Below are positions 27,101-39,051 of a DNA stretch of 64,000 nucleotides, piece by piece. Every line of letters begins with the position of its first letter. Position 1 is the stretch's first letter. Where the stretch lies: contig VFFE01007186.1 of NCBI GenBank assembly GCA_008921705.1, positions 807,122-871,121 of the forward strand, written 5' to 3'. The notes below the pieces were generated by a model. The model saw only the letters and a list, made by a program, of their open reading frames with translations. It was not told the DNA's origin and did not search any database. The translations under genes and the position numbers were made by a program. This DNA is from Burhinus oedicnemus (lineage: Eukaryota; Chordata; Aves; Charadriiformes; Burhinidae).

Positions 27101-28514
27101 GAAATCTGTTATCATTTCTCTATTCCTAAGGGAAGGAAATGAAAGATAGGAATGCTCAGTTTGTTAATTGATGGCATCTTGTGAAAAAAGACATTTATCC
27201 TCCCCCACAGCCCCCAAGTATTCCAAATAGATACGAAATCAGATGAAAATGAAGAATAATTATTCAGACTGGAAGAAAGAATTATTCAGGAAATACTCAT
27301 GAATTAAACAGGTTTTAAAATTTCATAGGAAGCTGTTTAGTATTTTTAGTGAGTATTTATTTTTCTTATTTTTTTAGTTCCTCATAAACAATTTATAAAT
27401 ACTGGAAATACAGTACATTCACAAAGAAAGATACAATATTCTCACTTAGAAGTCTTTATATATATATAGTATATGTACAGACAGTAAGGGACACTTGAAG
27501 TCCTTTGCAAAAAACAGCTTAAACCCTCATCTTCTACAAGTTATATGTGTTCTTAGATTTACATATACATCCTTAATAGGACTACATGCAGAAGAGGGTT
27601 GGGCTGAGTGTGTATTTTATGCTTTATATGCAGGGTATGAGTAACTGTTTAAATCAAGGGGGTGTATATTGGGGAGATAGGCCGTGTTATGAAGAAAGTA
27701 TCTGTCTAAACTGAAACCTAGAAGCGCACTGGCATACTGAAATGCATTTAACTTTCATTTTGTACCCAAGTTTGGTGATGAGCTTTTATCTCATCAAGTG
27801 GGATGATCAGTCTTTATTTTATACAGTTGTCTGTATTATATCTGTTACATATTACAGTATTTTAAGTCCTAAAATAAAAGACCAGGAGCTGCATAAGCGT
27901 TTATAAAGGCTTTAATGAAATTGGTTTTAAATACTTGAAATTGTTTGCCTCATTAAAGTCTTTGCGTAGTACTGGAAAAGTACTTTTGTCTGAGAACTGC
28001 ATTAGCTAAAACACAGGGTTGAAATGGTAGAAAAACAGGGTTAAATGTCAGTTTGGACTTTCTTTCTTGACTTTAGTCAATCCTGGAAACTTTGGAGGAA
28101 GAATATTTCAGGATTTATTTCTGATAAATCAGACTATAAAACTAAGCCCTAATGGGCAGTCTTCCAGTTGCTTTTTTTCAGTCCCAAGGAAATCATGCAA
28201 ATATTTCTGTGAGTAAAAGCAGGATTCGGCTTAAGGTAGTCTTAGCAGTTCTTGGAGAAGAGTCCGTATTAAGCTGATAAGGCTGGTTTTAAAAAGCATG
28301 TTTGGATCTTTGTTAACATGATTTATCTGTTTTCTGTTCAGTGGATGAAGACAGCAGAAATAACTAAACCGCAGCAGCAGATTTGCCCTTACGTGCTCAC
28401 TGAGCTGCTGTGAGAGAAACAGAATTCTGAATCCAAATCCTGCCAGGGAAACTGAGAGGGATTTGTTTTTCAAGTGTTTCACCTTAGCACGTAAATGCAT
28501 CAGACCACAACGGT
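24129..28514 (+). other. EFNB2 intron 2, second part, including a conserved-looking block near 26.2 kb
   Basis: Non-coding sequence. At about 26215-26480 a repeat-free block with motifs such as GGACAATATAG and CCAAATAGATTTACATTA resembles conserved non-coding sequence, but this is impression only. A GC-rich patch at 25480-25660 opens a chance ORF. A T-run (25953-25968) and a short TA run (26025-26039) are simple repeats. Confidence 0.45.
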
Positions 28515-29250
28515 GCAGTTGCTTGCAGAACACAGAATGGTTGAGTTTGGACGACACCTCTGGAGGTGGTCTAGTCCCCTATTCAAGCCCCTGCTCAAGC
28601 AGGCTCAGCTGCAGCAAGTTGTCTGGGACTGTGTCCAGTTGGGTTTTGAGCATCTCCAAGAATGGAGACTCCACAGCCTGCCTGGACGACCAGTTCCAGT
28701 GCTCAGTCACCCTCACATTTGAAAAGTTTTTCTGAGGTTTAAACAGCATTTCCCGTATTTCAGTTTGTGCCCATTGCTTCTTGTGCTATCACTGAGCACC
28801 ACTGAGAAGAGTCTGGCTGGCTGTTTCTTCTTTACCCTGCCTCTCCCAGGTATTTATACACGTGGACAAGATCCCCCTGAACCTTCACTTCTGTTATACA
28901 GATGCTCCAGTTCCTTCATCATCTCCATGAGCATTTACTGGACTTGCTCCTCTAAGTCCATGTCTGTCTTGTGTTGGAGAGCCCATGACTGCACCCAGCA
29001 CTCCAGTTGTGGCCTCACCAGTGCTGAGGGGAAGGATCGCCTCCCTCTGCCCGCTGCCAGTGCTCTGCCAAGTGCAGCCCAGAAGGCTGTTGGCCACCTT
29101 TGCCACAAGGGCACGTTGCTGGCTCACGGTCAGCTTGGTGTCCACCAGGACCCACAGGGCCGTTTCTGCAAAGCTGCTTTCCAGGTATTTGGCCCCAGCC
29201 TGTGCCGAAACTGTGTTCTACCTGCTGTCCAGAGGCTGCCACAGCAGGTT
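28515..29250 (-). mobile_element. CR1 LINE fragment, antisense to EFNB2
   Basis: On the minus strand, residues like QQRALVA and LLGC at about 29075-29120 match the reverse-transcriptase C-terminal region also seen in the CR1 copy at 56.7 kb. The 28515 end reads as the reverse complement of a CR1 3' tail (ACAGAATGGTTGAGTTTGGA). The copy is about 735 bases, 5'-truncated and clearly more diverged than the 56.7-kb copy: the minus-strand frame is interrupted and shifted repeatedly, so it encodes nothing functional. Plus-strand open frames here (28463-29281) are antisense shadows. Confidence 0.88.
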
Positions 29251-32200
29251 TGGTAGCAGAATTAAGACATTAATTAAATAACTTGTGTTGCAAAAGAAAA
29301 AAAAAACAACAACCAACTTAATAATGTTGTACTATTAAAACACTAGTGAAATACTAAAAACTGTAAGAACGTGATTATTAAAAGTATTGGTTCTCCTGTC
29401 TAGTTACGACTTTTCAAAATTCCAGACACTGGAGGATTAACATACCCGTGTCATCGGAGTTTCTTAAAATGGACCGAGATGTGCCTATGTGATAATTTCT
29501 AAAGAAGTTAAACCCTTTCATTTCTTATGGCAAGAATTTGAACTAGAGGTCCTGTAGCACCTTGGAAGTTCACATTGCTTTATTTCAGCAATGTTCCCTC
29601 ATTAAGTTTTACTCCATGGGTGTTTTAAAGTTCTAAACACAAACATAAGCATACTGCAGTCAAAACAGTGCTTAACTTCTAATCGTCTTTGCCAAGAGCA
29701 CCGTCATCCAGTAGTATCATAATTGATCTCAGTACTAAGGTGCCAAACTCTGTGTTGCTGAAGGATAGTTGGATGATGTAAATAGCTTTTTGTGTTTTGC
29801 AATATAGCACACTTTTGTTGTGCTTGATGTAAAAGCAGGAGATGAAGGTATTCTTTTATTGAAGCAAACATGTGGAAAATTGCTCTAGATTGTTATAGTA
29901 CAGAGCATCTCCCCTGAAAGGAATGAGGTTCATCTATAGGGCAAACTCTGACTGTGGCACTTTATTGGGGTTACTTCTGGACTCTGTGTGGTCAAAGCAA
30001 ATAACGTCATGTCCATCTAAACTGTTATAACCATGAGACTGGCACATTTTCTCATCTATAGTGTTATATTCTAAACTGTCACTAGGCATTAACTCAGTCA
30101 CTGGTGAAGTCCTACCACCTAGAGATGAACTCTGCCTCAAAATGATGTTTTCCACTTCAGTGCTACTCGTATAGCAATTACCGGGTCATTAATATCATTG
30201 CATGCAATTAGTGACAGTAGAATGAGCAAGAGTTTTGTTATTTATTTAATATGAACTTTCACTATAACCCTTTCTTATCCAAGTGCTACAGACAGAAACC
30301 AGAGATTTTCAAGGCAGATGAACATCCTTGACGAGTGGTGTTGAGATTGTATGATACAGAAAATAGGTCTTCCTTTAATGTTAAACCTTCTGCTTTTGTT
30401 TCCAGCAAGCCCGCTTGTCATTAGCAACAATCAGTGTAACTGGAATGCTAACTAATTCTATTAGTTCTGTTCAGCTGAACTGTTAAGCGAAGCTTGCTGT
30501 GGTAGTGGGGAGATATTTCTCCCCATCCATGAGAGGCTTTTGACAGTAGCGTGCCGGGAGAAAGGTTGAACTTACATAAAATACTTGTTTGTGGTTGGTG
30601 AAGTTAACTAGCTAGTAATCTGTTTTAGATGCATACTTTCTGATATACGCTGAATACATCATAATTAGTGGGCTTACATCTGCCACAGTTACTTCAGTGC
30701 TCACAAATCTATAATTTGTTTATGTAAACTAGAAGCAACCATGTGTGCAGTAGATCATTATCTGACAACATTTCTCAAAGTATGTGAAATATAGAACTGA
30801 AATACTTTTAGAAATGCTTAACTGTAATGAAAGACTTAAGTTGTCATTCATAGTGATACAGTATTGAGATGCCTTTTTTTTTTTTATGATCCCTAAGTCA
30901 TTCCAAGAGAATTTTGAAAAAGGACACTTGCCAGCAGTGAAGCAAGTAGGATTTTGTTGTGAGTGGGTGGATGATGTGACCTTCTGTAATGGATAATAAT
31001 TCAGCAAATAGTTTACTGTTTACTACACTTCAGCTGTGGTATGCCTTAATGCAGAGATAAAGTGGTGCTGTTTTTAAAATGATAGGCAGCAGAAACCAGT
31101 TGGAGCTCACGGCTTTTTTGATACTTTCCAACTCCGTCTTGCTCACTGTCTCTTTTTCCCTTTATGGAAAGACTGTGTTGACATAAATGGCTTTTTTTTT
31201 TTACCACCTGTGTTCTTGTTGTGAGGTGCCGTGTCTCCCTGGAATAAAGAGAATCATTCTGAATGTAGGAAAGGGGGGAAACTTTAGAAGAACGCTCTCC
31301 CTTTTGTGTTTAATACATGGGTGGTACTTCTGAGTTGGATGACATGAGATGCGGGAAGGAGAGTCTACGGATTCCCGGAGGTGTACCTGGCATTAAACAG
31401 TTGGTACATACCAAGGTATATTAGGATACAGAACTGATTGGCTCTGCCTTGCTTGTGTCCTCCACTTTGCACCCTCCCCCAAAAATATTGAAACAGTAAT
31501 AAAATCTGTCTCTTTCTTGACATAAGAAAACAAGTGGAGAATTTTATGGGGAATTATGTAAAGGCCCCTATATCATGAGTCCCATATAAGTACCACAAGT
31601 CACACCGTTCACATTTGGACAAGACACAGTTTGGAGCAGTGGTTAGAAAAGTGAATCACAAAGTTTCACTGCAGAGCCTTTGACTTCTTCCAGGCAAGAA
31701 GAGGCCTGTTTTTTATTTTACTTCATTTTGTTCCGGTTTTAGCCTGACTGGGGAGGGCTTTGCTGCTCACTTGCTGTGCAGAATATGATTTCTGGATCAT
31801 GTTTAGATATAAATCCTGAGACATACAACGTAGGACTTAATTTAAAAAATAGCAAGGATGAGAAGTGGAAAAGAAGGGAGAATGCTGTTCCTTTCCTTCA
31901 CATGGGAGTTTTGCCTCGTGTGTGGATAGAGGGAGAAAAGGCTGGCTTCAAGACTATTTATAAACACTCCATAAGCTTTAGTTTAAGAAAAAAATCTATG
32001 TTAATTTGAGGAATAAGGTTGAGAGAATGAGAGTTTCTGAATGGTCTTTAGGTTAAGAAACTCCTCGCAATTCTGCTGCCACCTTGACTTTGCAAGTAGG
32101 ACAAATAAAAACCCAGACATGTTAGAAAAACGCAAAATTATTGGTAAACCATTTTAATACATTTTTCGTTACGGTCTTGGTGTCCCACACTGTATTAATT

Positions 32201-35200
32201 GAGCAAATTCAGCAGGTTTTTATCTTTTTTATTAAAGATCCTTTCTTTGTCTCTATAAGGTAAGTAGAAAAGTTAGGATGTGATTTTATTGTTCAAACAG
32301 AAAGACTTAAACAGAGGGGGCCTCCAGTCTGTAGATGGAAAACCAGACAACACGTTGACAGTACTCTGAGCAACTATTCATAATGCAATTAAGTTTTAGC
32401 ACTTGCAGTCCAGGTTTGGGACTGCTGATAGTTAAATTTTAGAAGACAATTTCAGTTTTTAAAAAAGTGAAGGTTTCAGTGGCAATCTCATTTTTTGTCA
32501 CTACAAGCCAGGGTAAACCGTTAGTTGCTAGTAGTCAAAATTAGTATATTTATCTTCTCTGCAAACTTTCTGCAGTTCACCGAATGTAGTGTTTGCCAAG
32601 CTACCTGTTGTTCAGTGAGTGGCCTGAACAAGTTTTTTTGGTTGTTTCAGATCTCTCTGCAGATCTGGCATTGCTACTAAGGGGGGGGGAAGAGAATTTA
32701 ATTTCATTTAATTAAAACACTCTTTCTATTACCTCAACTGCCTTGTACTTCATCCCTGGCTGGTGTAGAAACAACCTCTGCGTTGTGATCTGTGATTTGT
32801 GGTTTCGCAGTGGGTGATTTCTGGTGTTCTTAAACCTGTCCCATAAATTTAGATAATTTATGGGAAAGAAGAATTATTTATTTGGTGCTTTACTAAAAGA
32901 GTCATTAAAAGGACCAAAAGCAGATGAAAGCAGTCAGAGCACAAACACACGATGGCTGGCCAAAATAGTGTTCTATTACTTAATAAAATAAAAAACCCTC
33001 AGAAGCTTTACATGTACTTAGTAATCCTGTGAATGCATATGAGATCAAATGCAGCTTTCCTTTAAGAGTAACTTCGTGCTACTGTTGGATCTAAAGTTTT
33101 CATTGATTTTTGCTGCTGTTTAGCCTTTTCCATTCTGTTTCTAAGCACAGCTGGGGAAGACTGGAGATGGATATGGTTATTAGATTTTATTTAGTGCTGA
33201 TTTTGAGAAACCTGTGTTCTGACGCTGAATTCAAGGAGTATTTAAGAAAAAAATGATGAAAATCACTACTATTGGACAGTGCTGATCTAACGCAAAGAAA
33301 CCTGTAATCCTTATTTTTCTGTTAACAGATCCAAATCGGCAGCAATTAATTCTTGATGACCTTGTTAATGATGTGTCCTTGATACAGTGCCAAATGGCTT
33401 GTATTGTCTAGCATGCTAAGGGGGGACAAAACCAATTTTGCCCTCGCCCATCAGTTGACATCACTCATTCATTCCTATAGTCTGTGGTCCATTTAGTTTT
33501 CACAGGAAAATTAAGTACGACAATCATAATTTCTCTCTTCAGCTATGTAGTCCATTTCATATTCAAGCTCTAGAAATAAATGTGCTATAAAGTTGTGTTG
33601 GTTCAAAGGATATAGCATTTAATTTGCAAGTAGGTAATGTTTTTCATAATCGTAAAACATAAAAGTATGGGTAATAATTGTGGCAGAATTAAGAGGCTGA
33701 GATTTTTGTCTGCTGGTGTTTTCTTTTAAGTAATTGTGATGGCATTTTTTTCATTTTGTAATGTGTATTTTTAGGAGTGAAGGAAGTTGAATTTTTGTGA
33801 CTGTGCCTTCATTTCTAATCTCTTTGTGAATGAAAAGCTATATACAGGCACAAATCCAGCAGCTTAATTCTCCATCTGATTAGAGCAATGTTACCAACCT
33901 GATAGGTTGAAAACAGCCAAGATCCATGCAGTGACTTGGCCTCCTGGGAGGCAGAGTAATAACAATCAAATGAAGACATATTAAAATGCAATATTACTTC
34001 CTCTCCATGGGGACTGTATAAGAATCATAGCCAGGAACTAGTCTTGTCAGCTGACTCTGTTTCACTCACTCTGCATTTATGACTAATGCATTTCATATAA
34101 TAAACAACACCAGTGAAGTTTTAAAAGCAAATAAATGTAAAACATCATACATCGATTTACATGAGTTCCAGGTTGGTGGTTAGGGTTTTTTGTTTGGTTG
34201 GTTGTTGTTTTTTTTTAAATAATTTATATATTTCAAAGAAGGGAAGGCAGAGCTGGGATGAAATTCTTTGGTCTGAATAATTTCACTTCCTCTTGTGTAA
34301 GTGAGATGATATGTTAGGCAGCGTTTTACGAGACTGAAAATATATACTGGCTTCTCCAAAGTGAGTATGTATCAGCACTCTTAACCATAATTTTGTAAGA
34401 GGTCAGTTTTTCTGAAAGTTGAAAACCCAAAGTTACATTCCTTATAAAATGGCAGCTGCTGTTGTATTCAAGGAATACAGATACACAGTGTTTATATGGA
34501 GCGCAAACATAATTTTTGACTGACTGCTGCAAACATTGCCTATAAATTATTATGACTTTGTCAGAATGTCTTAAAATTAATAGATTTTAGGGCAGTTATA
34601 TGTGTTTATTTGTAGATGTGGATAAACTGAATAATTTGGTGTGCTTTTGACTGTAATTATTAGTTTTGCAATTGACACCAGTGGAACAGGACAGGTCTCG
34701 GAAAATCAGAGGTACCTGTCCATCAAAAAGATTTAAAAATATTTTGCTACCTGTTTAGCAACATTGTACTTTTAGTTTCCTATGTCTTGCTACATTAATA
34801 TAAAGCAAAGTGTGGGATCCTGAGAACATTTAATACACATGAGAAACTTTATATTAATCATTAATTATGTTTATTAATGTTAATATTTAAGTAGTATCTA
34901 GTTGTCTTAGCACAGGGCCATGTATGGTAGTTCATGTGTGAGTGATTGCCTGTAAAATATATCCATATTTAAACCTAAATATAAAAAAACCCCAAACCCT
35001 CTTCTTTATAGATATGTATATAAAAATAAACTGGGTGGAAGGTCTAAAATTTGATCATATAAACACACCAGAGAGTAGCTTTTCAGTTTTAGACATAAGA
35101 AACTTGTGTTACATTTCTGTGTTTATACCCAAAACTCCTATCACAGACACTTTTTTTAGAAATATCCTTTCCCAGTGAGCAGAGCTCCAGGTACAGGGTC

Positions 35201-36924
35201 ACTTTCCTGCAGAAACGTGAGTGCGGTGGAGGAGCTTACATGATAGCGGGTGTAATTTTCATTTGGAGATCAATACAGAAAGGCAGCGGCAAGCGTTTGA
35301 GGAATATTCTGTCCTCAGTCCCTTGTTTGACTTCTGCGCGCTGAACTGTCAAGGGGCATTAGCGGTATGAACCTGTGTTTTCTCTGATGTCCCAGATTAC
35401 TTCTTTTTCTCCGTGCAGCTTTTCAAAGCTTGAAACGATGTGTTTAAAACTACTCACTTTCTTCCTGGTACACTAGGGATATGTGAGGTTGTTTTTCGAT
35501 GGTCTTAATGAATTTTGAAAAATAAGTTCCTCCAGTGGCCTTGGGTAATTGTCGGTTTAATTACAGGGAGAAGCTGAGATGGAAACTTTCCTTTGTGACT
35601 GAAATGCTCCTCTTTGAAAATTCCCCATTCCTCGGGACGTAGCAGTCTGTACTCTGAGCTATAACGTAGGCTTTCCGAAAACCCCTTGAAGAACTGTGGA
35701 AAAAGTGAATACTTCGGCAAATTCATTCATCTGACATCAAAGCTATGAAAGCATTCTTTTAGCAAGCAAGCGAGGCAGATTGCGCTCGCGTAGGCACACA
35801 ACCAGACTCATTGTACATCTGGGCCTTCCCGTTTGGAGACTGTATTTGAAGTAATTTTGCATTCTTTTTGCCGTCTTACTTTCTTATTCTGTACTGAGGT
35901 CAGACAGCTTCCTCTGCATCTTATTGAGGTCTCCCGCTCTATGGGTTAAATGGATAGGGCTTTAAAGAATAAAAAGGCATTGATGTTCAGAAGAAGCAGC
36001 ACTCTCTTCAATTAAAATCGAGTAGAAGGTGTTTAAGGAGATGTGAGCCCCTTTCGCCTCGATTAAAAAACACACGAAGAATAACAAAAACCGCAAGACA
36101 AAGTCAGTGTTTATTAGTTGTACTCTCAGTTGATGCTCAGCTTTGGTATTTCTATTTACTGCTTTTTTCCCCTTGTCCTTGTGCCTGGTACATTGGCAAA
36201 TAGGTCATAAAAAACACTTTCAGCAAAGGCACGTTTGATTTATGTCCAGAACTGGTTCTTAGTATTGATTTTTTTTCCCTCTGGAAAAAAACAAAAGAAA
36301 ACAAAACTATATGTCTCCATTATTTTCTGAGCCTGGCAATGCAGTGGCACATTTCAGATCGGCCTTTATCTTAAATTACTCATTGTTCTCTTTTGTATTT
36401 TAAAAAGTCTTTTTTGCAAATTGGAAAAAAAAGACGTAGTTTCACGTACGGCCATTGTCATGTTTTTACGGGGGGGAGGGAACAAGAGGAGGAACTGGGA
36501 GGGACCACGTATGAGGATAAGGGCATTTTAGGAAAAGAAAGCACAATTTGTGGAGTTTGTATGGTGGCTGTAATTCGAGTTAGTCACAAAAGAGGCAGAA
36601 GTGGAACAAAAACAAGAAGTAGATCAAAGGCTAGGAAGCAGGGTTCAGCGGTATGGGGTTTATATCTTTACGGCTAGAGAGAAGATTAGAGCAAGAAAAA
36701 CACTGCCATGGGGCTAGGAAGACATTGTGAGGGGAAAAAGGAAATATACATAGGCTGCATTTGAAAGAAAATCCCCAAGGAAGGCGAAAGAGAAGGAGTG
36801 AGAATTAAAAACAAAGATCTGAACAGTGTGAAGCCCTGGTTGAATTAGATCCTGAGCTGAAAGGAGAGGGGCAGAGGCAGGAAAGTGCTGCTTAAGCAGT
36901 TCACCACAGCCGCGGCAAGCAACG
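29251..36924 (+). other. EFNB2 intron 2, third part (no gene seen)
   Basis: AT-rich intron with few open frames. A block at about 33330-33480, with CAGCAATTAATTCTTGATGA and a run of non-repetitive homeodomain-like words, may be conserved non-coding sequence (impression only). 35200-36100 is a mixed-composition stretch without recognisable content. Nothing else is supportable. Confidence 0.5.
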
Positions 36925-37520
36925 AGCTCCGTTATCTCCCATTTTCCATTTGTTTTCTCCAGCTGGTGGCCCGGTGCCAGCGCGTGCGCGTGCACCCGCT
37001 CCTACGTGCGTTTTGGGCCTTGGATAAACAGCTCTGAGAAATGATGGTGAAATTTGCACCCCCAGGGACAGCCAGGGTGAGAAGACCCCTGGTGCGATCC
37101 CTAAAGAGCGAAGCTGGAGTCCGCCGTTGGCGGACGTGCCTGCTGGGCCAGCAGCGCACGGGCCGAGGTGGCCGGTGCCTGGCATGGTGCAGAGTGGCCA
37201 CGGTGCTCGGGGCTGAGGAGCTGCCAAATAGTTTTCCAGCAGCTGTTGAGGGTTTGCAACCAACAGCTGGCTCGGGCGGCGGCGGCGGCGCACCCCTAGA
37301 CCGTGACTCAACGTTTTGGATTCTGCGAGGGAGTCGTGCTTCATGTTCAAATCGCGTTGCAGCATCAGCTGGAGGCGGGGGCGCACGGTTCCAGCCAGCA
37401 CCTAGATAAGCGAGAACAATATAAATGCAGGGGAAAGCACCCGTTTGTTTGTACGAGCTGAAAGGTTTCCGTGAGAATAGCGCGTATTCCCCCTCCCGCC
37501 ACCCGCCCCCGCGGAGGCTC
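36925..37520. promoter_or_regulatory. Intronic GC/CpG-rich regulatory cluster (possible enhancer or alternative promoter)
   Basis: A ~600-bp GC- and CpG-rich island in otherwise AT-rich intron 2, ending 570 bases before exon 3. Visible motifs are E-boxes CAGCTG at 36960, 37240, 37264 and 37366; a GCGTG-rich stretch near 36980-36992; a 7-bp inverted repeat GTCCGCC/GGCGGAC at 37119-37135; a GGC run at 37277-37290; an AP-1 site TGACTCA at 37304-37310; a GATA word AGATAAG at 37404-37410; and a TATA-like TATAAAT at 37420-37426. Four long, mutually overlapping frames on both strands (122-197 codons) reflect stop depletion rather than a gene. Motifs are seen directly; function is inferred. An alternative promoter here would give transcripts containing only exons 3-5. 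Confidence 0.45.
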
Positions 37521-38087
37521 CTCAATGCTGAGAAAAGTGAGATTGTACTTTAAAATATTAAATGGTTTTCCAATCAGTGCAGAATCTCAGCTTTCACCTG
37601 GGTCTTTTGTATGCGTTCACTTCTTCCAGCAGGAGATTTGTAATAGAGGAAGCAGGTGTAATGTGGTGATTATAAAGATATTGTTGGGGGGAAAAAAAAA
37701 AAAAGGGTGAATTTTCAGTGCTTTGCTCCTCTCAGCCTGCCAGGGCTTCCTTTTCAGCTGACTCCATCACCTTTTAGCAAGGTGCCGTGTTTTCGTCCAA
37801 CTCAGTCAGTCAGTCAATTGTGCGTAGAAAAAAAGGTTGCTGGGTAAATTTGAAACCTCAGTAACACATTCCTCCATTTGTATATACTGTATGGCTTACC
37901 AATGTATTCATTCCTTTGGCTTTCAACATTTCACAACTTTCCATAGGTCAGCCCGAGCAACGGGAACAGGTCCTGGTAGATTGAAAGATTTCTGCTTTCA
38001 GACACTCATGTTCACATCACTTTGCCTGTTGATTTCCTGATTTTTATTTATTTTTTTTATTTTTATTTTCTTTTATTTTTTAATCAG
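37521..38087 (+). other. EFNB2 intron 2, end
   Basis: Short AT-rich stretch with an A-run at 37692-37704 and a T/TA-rich pyrimidine tract at 38041-38081 leading into the exon 3 acceptor TAATCAG. A plausible branch site and the polypyrimidine tract overlap in the last 50 bases. Nothing else is seen. Confidence 0.6.
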
Positions 38088-38180
38088 CAACATCAAATGG
38101 GTCTTTGGAGGGCCTGGATAACCAGGAGGGAGGGGTGTGCCAGACAAAAACCATGAAGATCCTCATGAAAGTTGGACAAG
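38088..38180 (+). CDS. EFNB2: EFNB2 exon 3: end of the receptor-binding domain
   Basis: The exon is 93 bases. It completes Ser136 and encodes residues 137-166 plus the first base of codon 167. It supplies the last strands of the ephrin domain, with the N-glycosylation sequon NGS at position 139 and the fourth conserved cysteine (GGVCQT, position 153), which pairs with Cys89. It ends in MKILMKVGQ, the last beta-strand. Acceptor ATCAG and donor CAAG|GTAAAG fit consensus, and phase 1 at both ends means that skipping it would keep the frame but remove Cys153. The match to mammalian EFNB2 is nearly complete as I recall it (KTMK where mammals have RAMK). Confidence 0.97.
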
Positions 38181-38937
38181 GTAAAGACCATCTGCTGTTT
38201 CATGAAATCACTTTGATCAGTCTCGGTGTCCTTTTAGTTTTCAGGCTTCTTTTAGCAGTGTAGAGCAGAGATCCAACCTAGTCTAGTGTGGTCGTTCCTC
38301 CCTTAGAGTCTGAAAGCAAAGCCTATTTTCTCTTCCTTGGCTACTGACAGATTTCTTCAGGAGGAGGGTGAGCGTAATAAGATCTCTTCATTGGAGTGAT
38401 CCCTAGAAGGAAAGGTCACCTGGGAGTAGTGTGTTTCAGTCATTTTTATTTTTATTTTAAAAACAAAAGCCACAACTCTGCTGTTCAAAATTATTTAAAA
38501 TACATGAAAGGAGGGAAGCTAGTATTTCTATAGTTTGCTTGTTATGAATTCTGATTACAGAGAGGTTTTTGTTCATTGTCTCTTTTCACATATAGATAAC
38601 CTATTGTGCAGGAAGAAAGAATTATTCTTCTGAGTAGAAGTTGGTTTAGTAGTCAATCAGCTTCCTCAGTTAAACTGAAATGTCATCTGCAAAGCTTTTC
38701 TTGCCAATTACAGGAGTCCCTATAGTTTCTGCAGATGGCCTCACAATTTAAACCTCTGAAATAACTAATAACCATTTTGCTTTAAAAGGAAAATTACGTA
38801 CTTATATCTCCCAGACCTTTGCATAAAGATTCTTCTGTTCAAAGCCATTCGTATCTCATGAGGGTACCTAGAGCCGGTTTATAAGGCTCCGTACCATCCA
38901 GCGCCAAAGCTCCATGAGTCATCTTTCTCTTCCCCAG
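38181..38937 (+). other. EFNB2 intron 3
   Basis: A 757-base intron with GTAAAG donor and TCTTTCTCTTCCCCAG acceptor. It is AT-rich, with no open frame of note and no repeat recognised. Confidence 0.85.
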
Positions 38938-39051
38938 ATCCCAACTCGGCGGGGCTGCCCCGGCACACGGATCCCACCAAGCGCCCTGAGCAGGAAGCCG
39001 GCACCAACGGGAAGAGTTCCACCACCAGCCCCTTTGTGAAAGACCACTCAG
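38938..39051 (+). CDS. EFNB2: EFNB2 exon 4: extracellular linker
   Basis: The exon is 114 bases, encoding Asp167 to Ser204 plus the first base of Gly205. It is a Pro/Ser/Thr/Gly-rich, presumably unstructured stalk between the ephrin domain and the membrane, ending in GTNGKSSTTSPFVKDHSG with the first base of exon 5. Human has TNGRSSTTSPFVKPNPG here as I recall, so the C-terminal half is conserved while the first half (NSAGLPRHTDPTKRPEQ) has drifted. The exon is more GC-rich than its neighbours. Ectodomain-shedding proteases act on this stalk in the family (established knowledge). Splice sites CCCCAG| and CAG|GTAGGT are good and both phases are 1. Confidence 0.95.

Noticed and set aside
28463..29281. 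Plus-strand ORFs of 90-163 codons
   Set aside because: They are antisense reads through the CR1 element, whose coding strand is minus.
36901..37525. Minus-strand ORFs of 166 and 197 codons and a plus-strand ORF of 122 codons
   Set aside because: They overlap each other in different frames within a GC-rich island where stop codons are rare. No domain or codon pattern supports any of them.
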